Assembly: GCA_017467225.1 (NCBI GenBank)
Contig: JAFTSR010000042.1
Location: 1-11,432, forward strand
Source of the DNA: Clostridia bacterium
GTDB taxonomy: Bacteria > Bacillota_A > Clostridia > Oscillospirales > CAG-272
Reading direction: 5' to 3'
Length of the DNA stretch: 11,432 bases
Shown: positions 7,131-11,432 of the stretch, piece after piece
How positions within the stretch are numbered: the first letter of the stretch is position 1
How the letters are laid out: every line of letters begins with the position of its first letter
Program-made: the position numbers and the translations under genes
Notes under the pieces: model-generated
The model's database searches: none
What the model saw: the letters and a program-made list of their open reading frames with translations, nothing else
Told to the model about the DNA's origin: nothing

Positions 7131-9569
7131 TTATTTCTTTTTCTTATTCAGTACGATGCATACGGCCACGCCGGCAATAATAACGGCTGCCGCGATGGGA
7201 AGCAGGAACAGGGGAGAGAAGGCGTTTTCCGTTTCGCCGCTGTCCGTCTTTGGTGCATCTGCACCGCAAGCGGTGCATTTGCCGTCCTCGCCAAAGGTGT
7301 GCTCTAAGGGATCACCATAGCTCACACCGCAGACCTCGCAAAGGGCAGCCGCATCGCAGCTTGCCGTGCCGCCGGTATGACCCTTGTTGACTGTGATGCG
7401 GCGACTGGTCATTTTATCACCGAAGGGGTCGCTGATCATGATGGTCTTGGGACGGTCGGTGCCGACAATGGTGTAGACGCCATTGTCAGGCTGCAGGACA
7501 GTCGATCCGACCTTGACGGTAGCCGAGGTCAGGGAGCTGACCGTGAAGCTTGCAGAGCCGCAATACGAGGCCTCGTCCTCAATGCCGTTGATCGAAAGCT
7601 CATTGTTGATCGCCAGGGTGAACTGGTTGTTCGGGCGGAAGGTCTCGCCGCTGACAGGGGAAAACCAATGGAAATCAATGACGTTGCCATCCTCGGAGAA
7701 GCGCAGCATCAAAAGCATGCCAACGCCGCCGCGTGAGCCGTCGATGTCCTGCGCATTGGCCATGATCTGATAGACTGTGTTTCCGTTGACGCCCTGATCC
7801 TGGCGCATGACCAGATCGCCCGAATAGCTCTTACTCCAGGCGTGACCGCACAGCAGCATGAGAATGTTTTCGTGCTTTTTGAGAAGATTGTTCCAAAGTC
7901 GGTCAGCACCCACGGCAGGCGCGAGCTCGTTTTCCTCAGCAGCCGTCTTGGCGGAGTCACCCTGCATGTAGCCGTGCGTGGTAACGATCACCTTGTGATT
8001 GGGGTGAGAGGTAACGATCTCATTCGCCCAGGAAATCGTTTTATTGTCGGGTGTATACTCCAAAGCAATCACCAAATAATCGGTATTACCGCCCTTGAAG
8101 GTGAAGTAGGTATTATCGGACTTGGTCTCGTCCATGGTTCCGGCATAACTGTCAAAGCTTTGGAACAGCTCCAGCGGAAAATATTGGTTGTATATGCTGG
8201 TATCGCGACCGGTGGGCGTGTAATCATGGTTGCCGTAGGAGATGGAATACTCAATGCCTGCCTCACTCAGAATATCAAAGGCATTGCGTGCATTGGCGAA
8301 CTCTGTGTGCGAGGAGGTGGTATCGCCCGTGTGACCGTTCCAGGTGACGTCGCCAAGGTCAATGGCAAAGCGGATGTTTTCTTTTTCTTTGTTATCCGCG
8401 ATCCATTGCATGATGGTATTGAGCTTGTGGGGATATGCGGCGGAAAGCTCTTGAATGTCGGGAATAACAGCGATGGAATAGGCACCGGGCTCGGTGGTAT
8501 ATCCCGGAACCCAGTCGTAGAAATAGTCCGAGTCGTAGGAATTGATCAGCAGCTTTTGGAAATAGAGATCCGCCTGTGCGGTTGTCTGTGCGATCAGCGT
8601 GATGGACTTGATGAATTCGAAGTTGAATTTTTCATGCGCTTCCAAGTCCGAGCAGATCACTTCAAATTCAGTCATCATATTTTCTTTCAACGCTTTGGTA
8701 TCTAGATTTTTCTTGGCGGTTTTTCCGTTGACATCGGTCAGTTGCAGCGTCAGGGATTGGATCAGCGCAGGATCGGCGGTCTTGACATTAAAGGTAAAGG
8801 CCGTGCGCGCCGGCTTATAGATCGGAAGAGCATAGGCAGAGGTGGAAATGCTGCCGCTGCCGTTTACCGTCATTTTGAGCATGCCGTTCTCATCTGCGGC
8901 AGTTGCGTCGGTAGCGCTCCAGCCTTGTGTACTCATGGTAGCATCAACGCCAATCTTCTCCAGGGGAACGATCATGATCTTGCCAAGCGCCATGGTAATT
9001 TCCTTTTCAAGGAAGAAATAGAAGCGCATGTAATTGATGTTGGTCACGTCCAGTTGCCCGTTTTTGATGGCGCCTTCGGAGAAGGGGAGATACATATAGT
9101 TCCAGCCGTTTTGAAGCTTATGCTGCTTGTGCGGACCGAAATTCAATTCCAGCTTGTCACAAGTGCCGCTGGAGGTCAGCTCCATTTCGCAGTTGGAGGT
9201 GAGCACCGTGGCATCGGAAACGTAGAACTGAACGCGAAGCGCCAATTCACTGTATTCGTAGTCCTCGATACTGATCGGATTTTTGGCAAGATAGGGCGCC
9301 TTGAATTCGATCAACGTGCTCTTTCCCGGTGCATTGAGTGCTGCGACGGTGCCGTTATTGATGTCAACCATTTCAAATCTTTGGTTGCATTGTAGTGTGC
9401 GGCTCTTGTCCTCTGGGTCATAAATGACCCAGTTTTCGTCATACTCGTGCATATCCGGTGCTTCGTATAGCGCATCCGTGACTTCAACGGCCGCCGAAAC
9501 GGATAACGGGGTGAGCAGCGTTATGGGAAGAAGAGCAAGTGTCAGTACAAAGATGAGTAAGCGTTTCAT
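7131..9569 (-). CDS. Large secreted metallophosphoesterase with N-terminal beta-sandwich region and C-terminal membrane anchor
   Basis: 812-residue surface protein of unknown substrate. A signal peptide (1-26, cleavage after SVSA) precedes about 320 residues of probable beta-sandwich, possibly two jelly-roll, sugar-binding-like modules (about 30-203 and 205-345). The metallophosphoesterase domain spans about 363-640: PDIQ (D371), GD (D407), GNHD (N447, H448), TTHGY (H532) and CGHAW (H576). Two family ligand positions are altered: Gln373 replaces the His of D-x-H and Trp578 replaces the second His of GHxH. A further beta region (about 665-728) leads to a cysteine-rich tail with CEVC (C744, C747) and CTAC (C765, C768). 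A hydrophobic helix (about 784-806) and a KKKK end anchor it, with no LPxTG motif. AAAGGAG lies 6 bases before the ATG. It is 35 bp downstream of the ABC exporter gene, probably in one operon. Confidence 0.88.
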   Translation of the reverse strand: MKRLLIFVLTLALLPITLLTPLSVSAAVEVTDALYEAPDMHEYDENWVIYDPEDKSRTLQCNQRFEMVDINNGTVAALNAPGKSTLIEFKAPYLAKNPISIEDYEYSELALRVQFYVSDATVLTSNCEMELTSSGTCDKLELNFGPHKQHKLQNGWNYMYLPFSEGAIKNGQLDVTNINYMRFYFFLEKEITMALGKIMIVPLEKIGVDATMSTQGWSATDATAADENGMLKMTVNGSGSISTSAYALPIYKPARTAFTFNVKTADPALIQSLTLQLTDVNGKTAKKNLDTKALKENMMTEFEVICSDLEAHEKFNFEFIKSITLIAQTTAQADLYFQKLLINSYDSDYFYDWVPGYTTEPGAYSIAVIPDIQELSAAYPHKLNTIMQWIADNKEKENIRFAIDLGDVTWNGHTGDTTSSHTEFANARNAFDILSEAGIEYSISYGNHDYTPTGRDTSIYNQYFPLELFQSFDSYAGTMDETKSDNTYFTFKGGNTDYLVIALEYTPDNKTISWANEIVTSHPNHKVIVTTHGYMQGDSAKTAAEENELAPAVGADRLWNNLLKKHENILMLLCGHAWSKSYSGDLVMRQDQGVNGNTVYQIMANAQDIDGSRGGVGMLLMLRFSEDGNVIDFHWFSPVSGETFRPNNQFTLAINNELSINGIEDEASYCGSASFTVSSLTSATVKVGSTVLQPDNGVYTIVGTDRPKTIMISDPFGDKMTSRRITVNKGHTGGTASCDAAALCEVCGVSYGDPLEHTFGEDGKCTACGADAPKTDSGETENAFSPLFLLPIAAAVIIAGVAVCIVLNKKKK

Positions 9570-9604
9570 AATAATCTCCTTTATAACCTATGAGCTCTGC
9601 GCCG

Positions 9605-11425
9605 TCAGGCCTCGCAGCTTTGCTCAAATTGACTTTGATACAGCGTGGCATAAAAACCACCCTTGGCAAGCAGCGTGTCGTGATCACCCTGCTCGACGAT
9701 ATTTCCGTCTCGCATGACTAGTATGACATCAGCGTCACGAATGGTGGACAGACGGTGCGCGACGATGAACGAGGTGCGACCTTGCATCATTTTGTTGAAG
9801 GCATCGCGGATTTTGATCTCGGTGCGGGTATCGATGGAGGAGGTTGCCTCGTCTAAAATCAGCATTGGCGGCAGAGAAAGCATGATGCGTGTGACGCACA
9901 AAAGCTGCTTTTGACCCTGCGAAAGACCGCCGCCGTCCTCACCGATGACGGTATCATAGCCATTGGGCAGCCGCTTGATGAAATGATGCGCGTGGGCGGC
10001 ACGGGCGGCAACCTCCACCTCAGCGTCGGTCGCATCGGGCTTGCCCATGACAATATTTTCACGAACCGTGCCGGACTTCAGCCAAGTTTCCTGCAGCACC
10101 ATACCGTAGGACGCACGCAGGCTGTCACGGGTGATCTCCTTGATCTTGCTGCCGTCAACCAGAATATCTCCGGCCTCGGTGTCGGCAACTCGCATACGCA
10201 AATTGAGCAAGGTGGTTTTTCCGCAGCCTGTCGGACCGACGATGGCAATGCGCTGTCCGGGCTTGACGGTAAGATTAAAGTCCTTGATCAGCGGTCGCTC
10301 GGGCGTATAGGCGAAGGAGACGTGCTCCACAGCAACGTTACCTTGTACATCGGTAAGAATATCGGCATCGGTGTCCGCGGTCTCCGGTTGCTGCTCGATC
10401 AGCGCGAAAATGCGCGACGCACAGGCAAGTGCGTTTTGCAGTTCGGTGATGACACCGGAAATTTCGTTGAAGGGCTTGGTATATTGGTTGGCGTAGTTGA
10501 GAAAAACAGTAAGCTTACCGACCGTCATAGCGCTGCCGGCAATGCCAAAGCCCATGGCAGCCAAAGCACCGGTCAGCGCAACGCCTGCATAAACGAGAGA
10601 GTTGATAAAGCGAGTGCTGGGATTGACCAGAGAGGAATAGAAGGTAGCGCGCAGCGCCGTACGGGACAGGCGCTCGTTGATATCGTCGAACTCGGTGAGT
10701 GCCTCGTCCTCATGCGAGAAGGCCTTGACGATTTTCTGATTGCCGATCATTTCCTCGATCAGCGCCGTTTGCTCTCCGCGCAGCGACGACTGCTCACGGA
10801 ACATATCGTAGGTATGCGTAGCGATATATCTTGCGACAAGGAGCGACAGCGGCGTCAGAACGACGACCACAGCGGTAATGCTGGCATCAATGGTCAGCAT
10901 AAAGATCAGCGTGCCAAGAATGGTCAGAACACCGGTGAATAGCTGGGAAAAGCCGAGCAGCAAGCCGTCGGCAAACTGGTCAACGTCGGCAATGACGCGG
11001 CTGACTGTGTCACCAATGGGAGAGCTGTCCAGGTAGGAGAGCGGCAGACGCTGGATGTGATGGAACGCCTCGCGTCGCACGTCTCGTACGACCTCAAAGG
11101 TAATTTTGTTGTTGATGGTGTTGAGAAGCCACTGCGCGATGGCAATGACACCGGAGAAAACAGCAGCACGCAGCAAAAGCGGTATCATTCCCCTAAAATC
11201 AACGTTTCCCTCGACAATCAAGTCGATGGCTTCACCAAGTATGATGGGAATATACAACGTGAAAAAGACGACGGCTGCAGACATGAGCAGCGACAGGAGA
11301 AACAGTACGCGGTAATTGCGCAAATATTTCAGTACGCGACGCAGCGTGGAAAGGCTTTCCGACAGGGAAAGCTTTTTCTTTTTGGGAGGCATTTGACGCT
11401 TTTTTACATTTTGTTTGTTTGCCAT
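9605..11425 (-). CDS. ABC exporter half-transporter (TMD-NBD fusion, TM288-like subunit)
   Basis: 606-residue membrane protein that uses ATP to export an unknown substrate. A basic N-terminus (1-18) precedes a six-helix exporter domain (about 38-330), with a coupling-helix region near FHHIQRLPLSYLDSSPIGD. The nucleotide-binding domain has Walker A GPTGCGKTT (397-405), Q-loop Gln445, signature LSQGQ (501-505), Walker B with catalytic Glu (LILDEAT, D525, E526) and the switch histidine H557. The sequence HFIKRLPNGYDTVIGEDGGGL around the signature resembles the canonical-site subunit of heterodimeric exporters. A TAA in phase lies at 11429-11431 on this strand, so ATG 11425 is the first possible ATG start; its ribosome site is outside the window. 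A partner half gene upstream is likely but unseen. Downstream it is followed closely by the large phosphoesterase gene. Confidence 0.93.
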   Translation of the reverse strand: MANKQNVKKRQMPPKKKKLSLSESLSTLRRVLKYLRNYRVLFLLSLLMSAAVVFFTLYIPIILGEAIDLIVEGNVDFRGMIPLLLRAAVFSGVIAIAQWLLNTINNKITFEVVRDVRREAFHHIQRLPLSYLDSSPIGDTVSRVIADVDQFADGLLLGFSQLFTGVLTILGTLIFMLTIDASITAVVVVLTPLSLLVARYIATHTYDMFREQSSLRGEQTALIEEMIGNQKIVKAFSHEDEALTEFDDINERLSRTALRATFYSSLVNPSTRFINSLVYAGVALTGALAAMGFGIAGSAMTVGKLTVFLNYANQYTKPFNEISGVITELQNALACASRIFALIEQQPETADTDADILTDVQGNVAVEHVSFAYTPERPLIKDFNLTVKPGQRIAIVGPTGCGKTTLLNLRMRVADTEAGDILVDGSKIKEITRDSLRASYGMVLQETWLKSGTVRENIVMGKPDATDAEVEVAARAAHAHHFIKRLPNGYDTVIGEDGGGLSQGQKQLLCVTRIMLSLPPMLILDEATSSIDTRTEIKIRDAFNKMMQGRTSFIVAHRLSTIRDADVILVMRDGNIVEQGDHDTLLAKGGFYATLYQSQFEQSCEA

Positions 11426-11432
11426 GGTTTAC

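Noticed and set aside
7842..9395. Two + strand frames (287 and 217 codons) opposite the large phosphoesterase
   Set aside because: They overlap the phosphoesterase gene antisense and show no domain, signal or start context.
9911..10942. 343-codon + strand frame opposite the ABC exporter
   Set aside because: Antisense to Walker A, signature and Walker B coding sequence; no recognisable protein features.

Overview
This window looks like a chromosomal segment of a Gram-positive Bacillota bacterium, probably a Clostridia-type anaerobe. The evidence is the C-terminal part of a PolC-type DNA polymerase III, Shine-Dalgarno sites of the AAAGGAG/AGGAGG type before nearly every gene, lipoproteins with short signal peptides, and a surface protein ending in the 'GHTGG...C...CEVCG' tail that I associate with Clostridia. 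No phage, insertion sequence, CRISPR array, tRNA or rRNA is visible. The species cannot be named from the sequence.

Layout, left to right. Bases 1-1851 (+) hold the 3' part of polC, cut by the window edge. Five bases after its stop lies a promoter for two tandem paralogous lipoproteins (1916-2914 and 2947-3942, +). Each has a lipobox, a Pro-Glu repeat linker and a complete calcineurin-like metallophosphoesterase domain. A hairpin at 3961-3999 separates them from a leftward polysaccharide-deacetylase-family gene (4006-4845, -). A divergent promoter region (about 4846-5041) serves that gene and a rightward oligosaccharide-flippase-like membrane protein (5042-6529, +). rplS (6680-7021, +) then stands alone, with a strong promoter, a structured leader and its own terminator. 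The right part is a leftward pair: an ABC exporter half (9605-11425, -) followed 35 bp downstream by a large secreted, membrane-anchored metallophosphoesterase (7131-9569, -).

Two housekeeping genes (polC and rplS) are therefore interleaved with cell-envelope genes: three extracytoplasmic metallophosphoesterases of two architectures, a deacetylase-fold enzyme, a flippase and an exporter. A shared role in making, exporting or trimming an envelope polymer is plausible but is inference; the genes sit in separate transcription units. The most distinctive items are the tandem lipoprotein phosphoesterases and the 812-residue phosphoesterase, whose metal-site motifs depart from the family consensus. 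All four promoters I can place have an extended -10 (TGn) element. I see no clearly novel multi-gene defence or mobile system.
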